DNA of 40,433 nt, from contig JAKQHY010000225.1 in the NCBI GenBank assembly GCA_029555965.1, positions 1-40,433 on the forward strand, written 5' to 3'. Origin of the DNA: Chloroflexota bacterium (GTDB taxonomy: Bacteria > Chloroflexota > Anaerolineae > B4-G1 > SLSP01). The first letter of the stretch is position 1; the number at the start of each line of letters is the position of its first letter. Under the pieces are notes generated by a model that was not told the DNA's origin, did not search any database, and worked only from the letters and a program-made list of their open reading frames with translations. This document shows positions 14,451-22,550 of the stretch, piece by piece. A program made the position numbers and the translations under genes.

Positions 14451-15524
14451 ATGAGCCTGAACGTCCTAATACCCTACCACATTGCCAATCTGGCGTTGGT
14501 CGGGGCGCTGCTCCTGATGCTGCGCCCGAACGCGGCGGCGGCCCCCACCCGGCGCACATTTTACGTCTTCATAGCCCTGGGAGCGGCCATCGTGATACTT
14601 ATCATCGCCGCCGGGGCCTTGCACATAGACCCCTACGAGGCCGCCCAATTGCCGGTTGCATCCCTGCTCGGTTATGGAACGCTGCTGTTTGGCGGGTTGG
14701 CCGCGCTCTATCGGCGCACCCGTTGGATCATGGGGAGTTGCATCCTGATGGTCTTCGTCCTCCTTGCCATTGCCGTGGACGCTTTCTTAATCGAACCGCA
14801 CTGGCTGGAAGTCACCACCGTCACGCTGCGCAGCCCTAAAGTGATGGAGCCGCTACGGATCGCCGTCCTGGCCGACATCCAGACCGACCGCGCCGGCGCC
14901 TACGAAGCCCGCGTCATGGCCGAGGTGCTGCGCGCCCAACCCGACCTCATCCTTTTTGCCGGGGACTACCTCCACCTGAGCCGCCGCAGTCGGGGCTATG
15001 CTGCCGAGATGGGCGCTTTGAACGAGGTTCTTACGGACGCCGGGCTATCCGCCCCTCTGGGCATGATAGCCGTGATGGGGAACATGGACAGGCACTACGA
15101 TTGGCCGCAGCTCTTCGCTGGACTGCCGTTGACGCGGGCGCAGACCACCACCCGCTACGACCTCGGCCCGGTCGCGCTGACCGCGCTGGGGATGCGCGAG
15201 TCTTTCAATGCTGACATCCGCGTGCCGCCCGCCGACGACTTCCACATCGTCCTGGGCCACAGCCCCAACTTTGCCCTGGGCGACGTGGACGCCGACCTGC
15301 TGCTCGCCGGGCACACGCACGGCGGGCAGATACCGGCCTTCCTCCGCGCCCCGGTGATGCTGCTGGTGGGCTTCCCGCGCATTTCCGCCGCCCACATCGC
15401 CGAAATCGCGCCCGGCAAAACACTCATCATCTCGCGCGGCATCGGCATGGAGCGCGGCGCCGCGCCGCAGATGCGCTTCCTCTGCCGCCCGGAATTAGTC
15501 ATCGTAGACGTGCTGCCCCAATAA
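14451..15524 (+). CDS. Membrane-anchored metallophosphoesterase, active-site variant
   Basis: The gene encodes 357 residues, with ATG 14451 preceded by GGAAG. The first ~115 residues contain about four membrane segments. The rest is a calcineurin-like phosphoesterase domain, the layout of YkuE-like membrane enzymes. Metal-site motifs are present in order, but two are altered. The usual DxH is D142-I-Q144 and the usual GNH(D/E) is G-N211-M212-D213. GDY (D172), GH270SP and GH288TH290GGQ are normal. The family hydrolyses phosphoesters with two metals; loss of the DxH histidine and the GNH histidine suggests changed metal binding or chemistry. The stop TAA merges with the first heptad of the next array. 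The gene is convergent with a rhodanese lipoprotein gene. Confidence 0.85.
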   Translation: MSLNVLIPYHIANLALVGALLLMLRPNAAAAPTRRTFYVFIALGAAIVILIIAAGALHIDPYEAAQLPVASLLGYGTLLFGGLAALYRRTRWIMGSCILMVFVLLAIAVDAFLIEPHWLEVTTVTLRSPKVMEPLRIAVLADIQTDRAGAYEARVMAEVLRAQPDLILFAGDYLHLSRRSRGYAAEMGALNEVLTDAGLSAPLGMIAVMGNMDRHYDWPQLFAGLPLTRAQTTTRYDLGPVALTALGMRESFNADIRVPPADDFHIVLGHSPNFALGDVDADLLLAGHTHGGQIPAFLRAPVMLLVGFPRISAAHIAEIAPGKTLIISRGIGMERGAAPQMRFLCRPELVIVDVLPQ

Positions 15525-15599
15525 AACGTAAAACGTGAAACGCAATGGCTTTCAATGAAGCCCTCACGTTTCACGTTTCACGTTTTACGTTTTACGTTT
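15523..15599. repeat. Facing heptad arrays (AAAACGT / CACGTTT) between convergent genes
   Basis: AAAACGT, AAAACGT and GAAACGC (15523-15543) face three CACGTTT and two TACGTTT (15565-15599). The arms are complementary, so RNA from either gene would form a long hairpin ending in a T-rich or A-rich arm. It may act as a bidirectional terminator for the phosphoesterase and rhodanese genes. Confidence 0.85.
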
Positions 15600-15605
15600 T
15601 AGGAG

Positions 15606-16022
15606 TTATTTCTCCACTTCAAACCCGGCTTTCTGCCAGGCGTTCATGCCTCCCGTCATATTGTGGACGTTGGTGAAGCCCTGCTGTTTCAAAAACTGGT
15701 AGGCCTGCCCGCTGCGATTGTCGCTCCGGCAAGCCAGGATGACCGGCTGGTCGGTGGGAACTTCGCTCACCCGATCGGGCAGTTCCCCCAGGGGAATCAA
15801 CACCGCGCCGGGGATGTGCCCTCCGGCAAACTCGGACTCCTCGCGCACGTCAATCACCGTGACGCCGCCCTCCGCCACGAGCTGCGAGACCGTTTCCACG
15901 GAGACCTCCGCGCCCAGCGTCGCCGCGCCCGTGGGCGTGGGCGCGGCAGCCGGCGTCGGAGTTCCACAGCCGACCAGCGCCACCATTACCAGAATTAACA
16001 CGATCCAATGCCATTGTTTCAC
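15606..16022 (-). CDS. Rhodanese-domain lipoprotein
   Basis: This 138-residue protein has a lipoprotein signal (MVALVGC|G, Cys19), a Pro/Thr/Ala-rich linker, and one rhodanese domain from about residue 40 to the end. The active-site loop is ACRSDNRSGQA with Cys98, the size used by single-domain sulfurtransferases of the GlpE/PspE type; IDVREESEFAGGHIPGA is the usual entry motif. It would move sulfane sulfur between thiols on the outer face of the membrane, but no sulfur-oxidation genes are near. ATG 16022 is preceded by GAGGTG about 12 bases upstream. Confidence 0.9.
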   Translation of the reverse strand: MKQWHWIVLILVMVALVGCGTPTPAAAPTPTGAATLGAEVSVETVSQLVAEGGVTVIDVREESEFAGGHIPGAVLIPLGELPDRVSEVPTDQPVILACRSDNRSGQAYQFLKQQGFTNVHNMTGGMNAWQKAGFEVEK

Positions 16023-16099
16023 GGTTCACCTCATTGTTTGCAAATTAAGAAGATATTCTTCTATTTTATCAGACAAGGAAAGAATGGCAACCCCGGGCA

Positions 16100-16134
16100 A
16101 AAAAACACCCGCAGGGAAAAAAATCCCTGCGGGT
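16100..16134 (-). terminator. Rho-independent terminator of the surface-protein operon
   Basis: Perfect 11-bp arms (16107-16117 and 16124-16134, ACCCGCAGGGA and its complement) enclose six A/T. On the minus strand the stem is followed by GTG and seven T. It lies about 70 bases beyond the stop of the minus-strand surface-protein gene. Confidence 0.88.
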
Positions 16135-16155
16135 AAACAGACTTGTATTCACCAC

Positions 16156-16198
16156 CACTCTGAGCGGAGCGAAGGGTCTCGCTGCGTGCGGAATGACG
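16156..16198 (+). repeat. REP-like element, copy 2 (shortened)
   Basis: CTGAGCGGAGCGAAGGGTCTC followed by GGAATGACG repeats the left and right ends of the element at 1973-2048 with a shorter middle. It lies between the terminator and the stop codon of the surface-protein gene, so it belongs to that mRNA's 3' end. Confidence 0.55.
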
Positions 16199-16203
16199 AA
16201 GGG

Positions 16204-17685
16204 TTAGCGGCGTTTGCGAAGCACAAGCGCCGCGCCGCCGAGGAACAGCAAGCTGACGGGCGCCCAGAGCGCCGCGCCGGATGTCATACTGGCATAGGTG
16301 ACAGCCGTGGGGGTGTCGCCACTCTTGCCTAGCAAGAAGCTGGAAAAGCCGCCAACGTCAGCCGTGACATAGTTATAACTGTTCGTGTCAGTACCGAACT
16401 CTACGCGAGCCTGCTCAACCCATTGGTTCGTCACATAGCGATACAAAGCGCCTTCGTCCCCAGAAAGAAAATCAATCCCGTTCATTTCCGCGTCGGTAGC
16501 CCACAACGTCAACGTAGCCGTAGCATTGTTGGTTGGTGTGATGGAGAAGCAGCGCTTGATGTAAGCGGGAGAAGTGGGATCGTTGGTGCAGGAGTCCGCA
16601 TTACCCTGCACCGTGACGGTGACGACGCCCAGATCGTTGGGTGTCTGGATATCCACGCCGCGATACTTGTCGGCGCTGATAGTGAGGAAGTTGACAGTGG
16701 CGTTACTGACGGTCTGGGTTTGCTTGAGTGTGCCGTTGTTGATCAAGACGCCGGTAACAGTAGGGACCTGATTCACGGTCAATGTTGTTCCCGTATACAC
16801 CATTAAATTATCAACTAAAATCGAACCCGTACCGCCAAGTTGTTGCGTGACGCCATTAAAGACCATAGCGAATGTCCCAGTAGAAGTGCCATCATCTAGC
16901 TCCCAAGTCCCACCATTCAACACAACATCTCCACCTATATTGTAGACTGCGTTTCCAGTATCATTTGTCCCACGGACTGTCCCACCGGTAACATTCAATG
17001 CTCCACTAAGATTCACAATCGCAGGCTGAGTGCCATTACTACCCACAACAATCCCATTTTGCACATTTAGATCACCAGCAATTGCATGTGTTCTACTATA
17101 AGCCCCACCAGTCGCAAAACGAATCTGCTGGGAATTACCTAAATTGATAGTAAGGTCTCCTCTAACATCCAAATTCAATGCAAAGGTACCCCCACTAGTG
17201 GGGGTAGGGGAGAAATTCAAGTTCCCATAAGTAGGGTGTGTAGTACCACTTAAGCCGGCCTGAGTGCCATTGAATGTGTAAGTGCTATTGACTGCATAGG
17301 ATCGTGTGTTAATTATGCCAGAAGGAGCCCCTGAAGTTCCTCCCTGCTGCACTTCACCACCATCGTTAATTTGCAACGTGTCGGCTGTTAGAGCAAAGGA
17401 AGATAAATTTAAGACGCCTCCAGATTCGACAGTAACAACCCCAGTTCCGATGTTAGCAGCCGCACTCAATGTGATAGTATGTCTAATAGTAACGGAGTCT
17501 CCACTAACAGGTGCAGTACCATTACAATCGGTCCACGTTGAAGCATCAGCCCAATTTCCATTCTGTGTCGAGGCGCACGTTGCCGCCGAAACCTTCCCAG
17601 CAGGCATCCCCGCCCACATTCCCAAAGCCAACGACAGGCTAAGAGAAACCATCAACGCGGCATGTAAAACACGTCTCATAGTCAT
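16204..17685 (-). CDS. Secreted repetitive surface protein with C-terminal membrane anchor
   Basis: The gene encodes 493 residues, with ATG 17685 preceded by GGAGGAG at seven bases. A signal peptide ends near KVSA. The next ~300 residues consist of short Gly/Asn/Thr-rich beta strands (for example VVTVESGGVLNLSS and LNGGTWELDDG), the pattern of a parallel beta-helix as in adhesins and autotransporter passengers. The C-terminus has a hydrophobic stretch (ALWAPVSLLFLGGAALVL) and RKRR, a tripartite anchor without an LPXTG box. It probably sits on the cell surface as an adhesin or S-layer-like component. The middle of the gene (about 16800-17560) is visibly richer in A/T than its neighbours, a possible sign of transfer. 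It is cotranscribed with the 35-residue peptide gene 14 bases upstream. Confidence 0.85.
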   Translation of the reverse strand: MTMRRVLHAALMVSLSLSLALGMWAGMPAGKVSAATCASTQNGNWADASTWTDCNGTAPVSGDSVTIRHTITLSAAANIGTGVVTVESGGVLNLSSFALTADTLQINDGGEVQQGGTSGAPSGIINTRSYAVNSTYTFNGTQAGLSGTTHPTYGNLNFSPTPTSGGTFALNLDVRGDLTINLGNSQQIRFATGGAYSRTHAIAGDLNVQNGIVVGSNGTQPAIVNLSGALNVTGGTVRGTNDTGNAVYNIGGDVVLNGGTWELDDGTSTGTFAMVFNGVTQQLGGTGSILVDNLMVYTGTTLTVNQVPTVTGVLINNGTLKQTQTVSNATVNFLTISADKYRGVDIQTPNDLGVVTVTVQGNADSCTNDPTSPAYIKRCFSITPTNNATATLTLWATDAEMNGIDFLSGDEGALYRYVTNQWVEQARVEFGTDTNSYNYVTADVGGFSSFLLGKSGDTPTAVTYASMTSGAALWAPVSLLFLGGAALVLRKRR

Positions 17686-17699
17686 AATATTTCTCCTCC

Positions 17700-17807
17700 C
17701 TACCAATCCCAATCCTCAAAATCCGGCCCTTCCGATATACGGAGCGGGCTGCCCGCCTGGATTTCCAGGTCACCCTCAAACACGATTTCCGGCGCTTCGT
17801 ACTGCAT
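17700..17807 (-). CDS. 35-residue acidic peptide, unknown; RiPP-precursor-like
   Basis: The start is ATG 17807 with AAAGGAG eight bases upstream; the stop is TAG at 17700-17702. The first half is MQYEAPEIVFEGDLEIQAG, followed by a SPL motif; the tail ends in DFEDWDW. It has no Cys, no signal peptide and a strong negative charge. The leader-like first half with the pattern YEAPEI...EGDLE recalls precursors of ribosomally made modified peptides in general form, but I cannot name a family and no modifying enzyme is adjacent. A strong promoter lies upstream (17857-17884), and the surface-protein gene begins 14 bases after the stop, so the two form an operon. It could also act as a small chaperone or regulator of that protein. 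Confidence 0.72.
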   Translation of the reverse strand: MQYEAPEIVFEGDLEIQAGSPLRISEGPDFEDWDW

Positions 17808-17856
17808 AGTCAATTCTCCTTTCTGATTTAAGTGATAAATTGAAACCAACGTCCTC

Positions 17857-17884
17857 ATTATAGCCAATCTGGGATTGATCACAA
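17857..17884 (-). promoter_or_regulatory. Sigma70-type promoter of the peptide and surface-protein operon
   Basis: On the minus strand TTGTGA (17879-17884) and a perfect TATAAT (17857-17862) are 16 bases apart. The leader to ATG 17807 would be about 40 bases. Confidence 0.75.
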
Positions 17885-17954
17885 ACGGGCCACGCCTTCC
17901 GCATCAGCACGTACACCTTATGCAAAACTCGCGCATGTCGCCTTCAACGAACTT

Positions 17955-17982
17955 TTGACAAAGCCCCACAACCCACTATAAT
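17955..17982 (+). promoter_or_regulatory. Consensus sigma70-type promoter of the thioredoxin-DsbD-like gene
   Basis: TTGACA (17955-17960) and TATAAT (17977-17982) match consensus exactly with a 16-base spacer. Transcription would begin near 17989, giving a leader of about 45 bases. It is back-to-back with the peptide operon promoter. Confidence 0.82.
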
Positions 17983-18034
17983 CCCCTTTCGGAAAGCCAC
18001 CATGGTGTGTGCATTGCGTGTAGGAGTTTGAAAA

Positions 18035-19426
18035 TTGAATATCATGTCGAAACATAGAACTTTGTTCATCAGGATCACCCTGGCAGGAATGCTCCTCGCC
18101 CTCAGTTTGCTCCTAAACTTGCGAGCCGCTGCTCCGATCCACGCCCAGGCAACAGAACCGCCGCCAGTGTACATCTACTTTTTCTGGGGAGAAGGCTGTC
18201 CTCATTGCGCCGAGGAGGAACCTTTTTTGGAAGACCTGGCCCGGCGCTATCCGCAGATCAAGGTGGAAGATTTCGAGGTCTGGTACGACACCGCCAACCG
18301 CAATTTGTTCAACAAAATGGCCGCTGCCTTCAATTTCACCCCAAGCGGCGTCCCGGTCACATTCATCGGGGGACGTTACTGGATCGGCTTCACCCAGGAC
18401 ATGGGCGAAGAGATCGAAGCCTACGCGGTGGCATGTATTGAAAGCGGCTGTCAGGACGCCGGCGCGGGCATCATGCCGGGGCACGAGAAATCTTCCGACG
18501 AAATCATCGCCGAGGCCACCCAGACCGGCACGCTCAAGATTCCCTTGATCGGCGAAGTCAACCTCAACACCCAGTCGCTCGCCCTCAGCACGGCACTCAT
18601 TGCCTTCGTTGACGGCTTTAATCCTTGCTCGCTGTGGGTGCTCTCCATCCTGTTGGCGATGACGTTGCACACCGGCTCCCGCAAGAAAATTCTGATCATC
18701 GGCGTCGTTTTCCTCACAGTAACGTCGCTGGTGTATGCCCTCTTCATCGCCGGACTTTTCACCATCTTCACCGTCGTGAGCTTTCTGGGCTGGATTCAAG
18801 TCGTGGTAGCCCTGATCGCATTGTTCTTCGCGGTTGTGAACATCAAAGACTACTTCTGGTACAAAGAGGGTCTCTCGTTCACCATCGCCGACGACAAGAA
18901 GCCCGGCATCTACCAAAACATCCGTCGCGTGATGAACGCCGGTGATTCGCTTTGGGGGCTGATTAGCGCGACGGTCGTGATGTCGGCGGGCGTCTCCCTC
19001 ATCGAATTCTCCTGCACGGCGGGCTTCCCCGTGCTGTGGACAAATATCCTCACCGCCCATGAAGTCACCCCACTCGCCTTTGTGCTCTTGCTCGCGCTCT
19101 ACATGCTCATCTATCAGATTGACGAACTGGCCATCTTCCTGACGGCAGTGTTCACGTTAAAATCCAGCCGACTGGAAGAGAAGCATGGCCGCATCCTGAA
19201 ACTCATCGGTGGATCGCTGATGTTGACGCTGGCGGTGGTGATGTTGATCAATCCCAAGCTGATGGACGACCTGGGCCACTCACTGATCATCTTCGCCGTG
19301 GCCTTCGGTTTGGCGATGCTGATACTCCTGCTGCATCGCAAAATTTTGCCAAGCTTTGGCATCACCATCGGCAGCGAGACAGTCTCGCGTCAACACAAAC
19401 GACGGCAACAGAAAAAACGCCCATAA
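18035..19426 (+). CDS. Thioredoxin-like domain fused to a DsbD/CcdA-like membrane domain
   Basis: The gene encodes 463 residues. TTG 18035 has TAGGAG eight bases upstream. The ATG at 18044 would be 17 bases from it, so TTG is preferred and the ATG start remains possible. After a signal segment, residues ~45-140 form a thioredoxin-fold domain with C55-P-H-C58 and the cis-proline loop SGVPVTFIG. About six to eight membrane segments follow from residue ~185. They hold two single cysteines in DsbD-like settings, FNPCSLW and FSCTAGFP. Such proteins move electrons across the membrane to extracytoplasmic thiols. The fusion would deliver them directly to its own periplasmic domain, for disulfide reduction or cytochrome maturation. 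A bidirectional terminator follows. Confidence 0.88.
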   Translation: MNIMSKHRTLFIRITLAGMLLALSLLLNLRAAAPIHAQATEPPPVYIYFFWGEGCPHCAEEEPFLEDLARRYPQIKVEDFEVWYDTANRNLFNKMAAAFNFTPSGVPVTFIGGRYWIGFTQDMGEEIEAYAVACIESGCQDAGAGIMPGHEKSSDEIIAEATQTGTLKIPLIGEVNLNTQSLALSTALIAFVDGFNPCSLWVLSILLAMTLHTGSRKKILIIGVVFLTVTSLVYALFIAGLFTIFTVVSFLGWIQVVVALIALFFAVVNIKDYFWYKEGLSFTIADDKKPGIYQNIRRVMNAGDSLWGLISATVVMSAGVSLIEFSCTAGFPVLWTNILTAHEVTPLAFVLLLALYMLIYQIDELAIFLTAVFTLKSSRLEEKHGRILKLIGGSLMLTLAVVMLINPKLMDDLGHSLIIFAVAFGLAMLILLLHRKILPSFGITIGSETVSRQHKRRQQKKRP

Positions 19427-19436
19427 ACGAAAAAGA

Positions 19437-19470
19437 AAGAGCGGTGAGAAAATTCTCACCGCTCTTCCTT
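19437..19470. terminator. Bidirectional Rho-independent terminator
   Basis: AAGAGCGGTGAGAA (19437-19450) pairs perfectly with 19453-19466. On plus the stem is followed by CCTTTT; on minus it is followed by TCTTTTTCG. It separates the convergent DsbD-like and GNAT-like genes. Confidence 0.9.
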
Positions 19471-19503
19471 TTAAGACAGGCAAGTTTAGCGCCACGCAAA
19501 TCG

Positions 19504-20316
19504 CTACAGGGTAATACGGTAGACCGTATAGGGCGTCGGATTGATGAAACCGATTCGATTGGCGATGCGCCACGAGGCAATGTTATCCTCCTCGCAATGC
19601 CAATGCGGCGTCCAGCCGCGCTCGGCGCAAAAGGCGACGCTGCGGGCCGCGACCGCCAGCGCATAGCCATGCCCGCGATATTCCGGCGCCGTCGCCACCC
19701 CCAACTCATACGCATGACCACTCACGAAAACGGTCAGACACCAACTGGCGATGGCGCCCTCATGCAAGAGACAGAAACCAAAGCCGGTTCGCAAAAAGTC
19801 CGCGTGCGTGCGCCAGAAGGAATCCACCCAGCCCAACACCTGCTTCATATTGTAGATGTCGCGCTGCACCAGCCAGTGGGCATTCAAGCGAACGATAGAG
19901 CTGCCAACCGGACGCACCGCGCGCCATTTCACCGCCGGTTTGATAAAATCATAATACCGACGCCGCGTTAGCTCCGCCTGGAGTCCCGGAAAGAGCATCC
20001 CCCACTGCGATTCCCAGGCGGGGGTGTCGTAGAACACCGTGAAGGCAGGGATGTAGCGCGCCCGCGCGTGGGGAATCGCCTTGCCGGTGATCAGTTCGGC
20101 GAGCGCCCGGTTTGTCGTCGCGTTCTGCGTTTCACCCGCGATGAAGATCTCCCCCTGCATGTCCCACAGCCAGGCCGTGCGCGGATCGGCGACGTCGTCC
20201 ACGTAGACCCAGGCGGGCGTGTTGCCGTCCAGGATAGAATCTACCGCCAGGTTGTAACGCAGTCCGGCAAACAGCGGCCGCACCCGCGCGTAGTCGGCAA
20301 GCGCCAGCTCGTACAC
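19504..20316 (-). CDS. GNAT-fold acetyltransferase-like protein
   Basis: This 270-residue protein starts with GTG 20316, immediately after the TAA of the upstream esterase gene, with GGGG a few bases before. The C-terminal ~110 residues have the GNAT fold, with the acetyl-CoA loop in APEYRGHGYALAVA and later NIASWRIANRIGF. The N-terminal ~140 residues are a separate region, as in two-part GNAT_acetyltran (PF12746-like) proteins. The acceptor is unknown. The zero-gap junction with the CE7-type esterase implies joint expression, perhaps a paired acetylation and deacetylation function; this is inference. Confidence 0.82.
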   Translation of the reverse strand: MYELALADYARVRPLFAGLRYNLAVDSILDGNTPAWVYVDDVADPRTAWLWDMQGEIFIAGETQNATTNRALAELITGKAIPHARARYIPAFTVFYDTPAWESQWGMLFPGLQAELTRRRYYDFIKPAVKWRAVRPVGSSIVRLNAHWLVQRDIYNMKQVLGWVDSFWRTHADFLRTGFGFCLLHEGAIASWCLTVFVSGHAYELGVATAPEYRGHGYALAVAARSVAFCAERGWTPHWHCEEDNIASWRIANRIGFINPTPYTVYRITL

Positions 20317-21291
20317 TTACAACCCCATCATAAAGTCGAAGATGAGGTCATTGTTGCCCTTCAGCCCTTCGTGGCCGAAGTCGGGGTAGATGACCATCTG
20401 CTTGTCAGACGCGATCTTGTTGTAGGCGGCGAACTGCGTGGAAGGCGGGCAGATCGTGTCGCGCAGACCGATGTGCCACTGCACGTTGGTGCGAATACGC
20501 GGCGCGAGGTGTTGAATATCCACGTAGCCGAGTTTCTCAAAGACCGCGTCCTCCGCTTCGTGGCGTGGATCGAAGTGACGGAAGTACTCGCGCAGTTCGG
20601 AGTAGGCGCCCGTGTCCTGATCCATCTCCCAGACGCGCTTGTAGTCGCTGAGAAAGGGATACACCGGCGCGGCCCGCTGAATGCGCGGCTCCAGCGCGAT
20701 GCAGGCCACCGTCAGCGCGCCCCCCTGACTGCCGCCCACCGCCCCGACGCGCGCGGGGTCCACGTCGGGCATCTCCATCACGATCTTGGCGAGCTGCGCC
20801 GTGTCGAGGAACATCTGGCGGTAATACAGCTTCTGCGGTCGGCCCTGAAGCGCCTCATCCAGCCCGCGGATGATGTGCCCGTGCAGGGTGTTGCCGATCA
20901 CGCCGCCCACATCCTCCGAGCGCCCGCCCTGCCCCCGGCAGTCGAGCGCGGCCACGGTGAAGCCCGCCGCTACGTACCCCAGCTTTTCGGCCCAGTCGCC
21001 GGAATCGCCGGAGTAGCCGTGGAACATCAGGATGGCGGGATGGGGCGCGGGCGCGGCCTTCGGCTTGAGCAGCTTGGCGTAAATCCGCGCGCCGCCGACG
21101 CCGGTGAAGGTCATATCGTAGCAGTCGGCAAACGGCGCCTGAAACGCCGCCAGCGTCAGCGTCACCTGCGGATCGAGCGCGCGCATCTCGGCCAGCGCCG
21201 CGTCCCAATAGCCGTCAAAATCTACCGGCCGGGGATTGATCCCCTGATACGTCTTCAGCTTCTCCAGTGGGAAATCAAAAGTTAATGGCAT
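20317..21291 (-). CDS. Acetyl esterase of the acetylxylan esterase / cephalosporin-C deacetylase family (CE7)
   Basis: This 324-residue alpha/beta hydrolase has the usual length for CE7. The predicted catalytic triad is Ser188 in GGSQGG, Asp278 in GLRDTICPP and His307 in FGHEGL. The oxyanion region HGYSGDSGDW and the DCRGQGGRSED motif also fit the family. CE7 enzymes remove acetyl groups from small acetylated xylo-oligosaccharides and cephalosporin C, and work inside the cell as hexamers; no signal peptide is present here. ATG 21291 is preceded by AGGAGG at ten bases. It is followed without gap by the GNAT-like gene and preceded by an array and an aldo/keto reductase gene. Confidence 0.93.
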   Translation of the reverse strand: MPLTFDFPLEKLKTYQGINPRPVDFDGYWDAALAEMRALDPQVTLTLAAFQAPFADCYDMTFTGVGGARIYAKLLKPKAAPAPHPAILMFHGYSGDSGDWAEKLGYVAAGFTVAALDCRGQGGRSEDVGGVIGNTLHGHIIRGLDEALQGRPQKLYYRQMFLDTAQLAKIVMEMPDVDPARVGAVGGSQGGALTVACIALEPRIQRAAPVYPFLSDYKRVWEMDQDTGAYSELREYFRHFDPRHEAEDAVFEKLGYVDIQHLAPRIRTNVQWHIGLRDTICPPSTQFAAYNKIASDKQMVIYPDFGHEGLKGNNDLIFDFMMGL

Positions 21292-21316
21292 AGGTTTCGT
21301 ATCCTCCTGTAAAAAA

Positions 21317-21443
21317 TTAGGGGTTAGGAGTTAGGAGTTAGGAGTTAGGGGTTAGGAGTTAGGAGTTAGGAATAGAACAACTCCTCACTCGCAACTCCTC
21401 ACTCGCAACTCCTCACTCGCAACTCCTCACTCGCAACTCTCAA
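21317..21443. repeat. Two heptad arrays back to back (TTAGGAG x8; CTCCTCA/CTCGCAA x4)
   Basis: Eight TTAGGAG-type heptads (21317-21372) are followed by a 14-base unit made of two heptads, CTCCTCA and CTCGCAA, repeated four times (21381-21436). One more degenerate heptad (21437-21443) contains the TGA stop of the aldo/keto reductase. The 14-base unit also occurs at the TetR C-terminus (13670-13700). Confidence 0.93.
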
Positions 21444-22438
21444 ATCCGGGCCTTCATCCACGGGTTGCTGTTGTGGAAGTCGGCGACGGCGTTGCCGGGA
21501 TGGACGAGGGCGTCGAAGAGCGGGCGATCCGCGTCGGACAACGTTATCTCCAGCAGCGGCAGGGCGTCTTCGAGGTGCGCCATCGTGCGCGGGCCAATGA
21601 TGGGCGCGGTGACGCCGGGCTGATCCTTGCACCAGAGCAGTGCGAGCTGCGAGGAGGTCAGGCCGCGCTCCTGCGCCATCTGGCCCAGGGCTACCGCCAC
21701 GTCCAACGCGGTCTGCGTCACCCGGTCGCGGAACATCGCGCCGGAGCGTTCCGCGCGCGAGCCTTCCGGGTACGCATCCTTCTGCTGATAGCGTCCCGCC
21801 AAAATCCCCCCGGCCAGCGGCGACCAGGGCAGCAGTGCCAGGCCGTACTTCTGGCAGAGCGGGACCAGTTCGTTTTCAATGCGGCGGTCGAGCAGGTTGT
21901 AGGGCGGCTGCTCGCTGATGTAGCGGGCGATGCCGAGCTGCTCGCTGGTCGCCAGCGCCTCCATCACCATCCACGCCGGGTGGGTGGAGCAGCCGATGTA
22001 GCGGACCTTGCCCGCGCGCACCAGGTCGTCGCAGGCGCGCAGCGTCTCATCCTGCGGCACAACGAGGTCGGGACGGTGCAGTTGGTAGAGGTCAATGGTG
22101 TCGGTTTGCAGGCGGCGCAGCGAATCCTCGCACGCCTTGAGGATGTGGTAGCGCGAGTTGCCCTGGTCATTCGGGCCGTTGCCTATGCGCCCGTGCACCT
22201 TCGTCGCCAGCACCACATGCTCCCGCTTGCCGTTCTCCTTAAGCGCCTTGCCCACAATGCGCTCACTCTCGCCGCCGTTGTAGACGTTGGCCGTGTCAAT
22301 AAAGTTGATGCCGCCGTCCAGCGCAAAGTTGATGATGGCGATCGAATCCGCCTCATCCGTGGGGCCGCCGAAATTCATCGCCCCCAAACATAGCGGCGAA
22401 ACCATAACGCCGGTGCGTCCTAAAGAACGATAGTCCAT
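21440..22438 (-). CDS. Aldo/keto reductase
   Basis: The gene encodes 332 residues of an NADPH-dependent TIM-barrel oxidoreductase. The catalytic tetrad is complete: Asp48 and Tyr53 (FIDTANVYNGG), Lys80 (LATKVHG) and His121 (LYQLHRPD). The C-terminal cofactor loop IIGPRTMAHLEDAL is present. It resembles YajO/Tas-like members that reduce sugar or small aldehydes. ATG 22438 follows an excellent AAGGAGG at five bases. The stop codon lies in the following heptad array, which separates it from the CE7-type esterase. The three genes on this strand could form one carbohydrate-related operon. Confidence 0.95.
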   Translation of the reverse strand: MDYRSLGRTGVMVSPLCLGAMNFGGPTDEADSIAIINFALDGGINFIDTANVYNGGESERIVGKALKENGKREHVVLATKVHGRIGNGPNDQGNSRYHILKACEDSLRRLQTDTIDLYQLHRPDLVVPQDETLRACDDLVRAGKVRYIGCSTHPAWMVMEALATSEQLGIARYISEQPPYNLLDRRIENELVPLCQKYGLALLPWSPLAGGILAGRYQQKDAYPEGSRAERSGAMFRDRVTQTALDVAVALGQMAQERGLTSSQLALLWCKDQPGVTAPIIGPRTMAHLEDALPLLEITLSDADRPLFDALVHPGNAVADFHNSNPWMKARI

Positions 22439-22466
22439 CAGAACCTCCTTGAGTAAAGAAATTGGA

Positions 22467-22550
22467 AATCAGGGATCAGGGATTGGGGATTAGGGACTGG
22501 GGGGGCAGTTTTTCCCCAATCCCTAGTCTCTATTCCCCAGTCCCTATACC
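22467..22550. repeat. Facing heptad arrays (GATCAGG / CCCAATC)
   Basis: Heptads of the GATCAGG/GATTGGG type (22467-22501) face CCCAATC/CCTAGTC-type heptads (22515-22550). The arms are partly complementary and could fold. Between here and the stop of the surface protein at 22660 lie ~110 bases without a convincing gene. Confidence 0.85.

Noticed and set aside
17700-17882. 60-residue version of the small peptide
   Set aside because: The longer start overlaps the -10 promoter element at 17857-17862; ATG 17807 has the ribosome-binding site.
20068-21285. 405-residue plus-strand frame opposite the CE7 and GNAT genes
   Set aside because: Rich in Arg, His and Val as expected for a GC-rich antisense shadow; the minus-strand genes have clear active sites.
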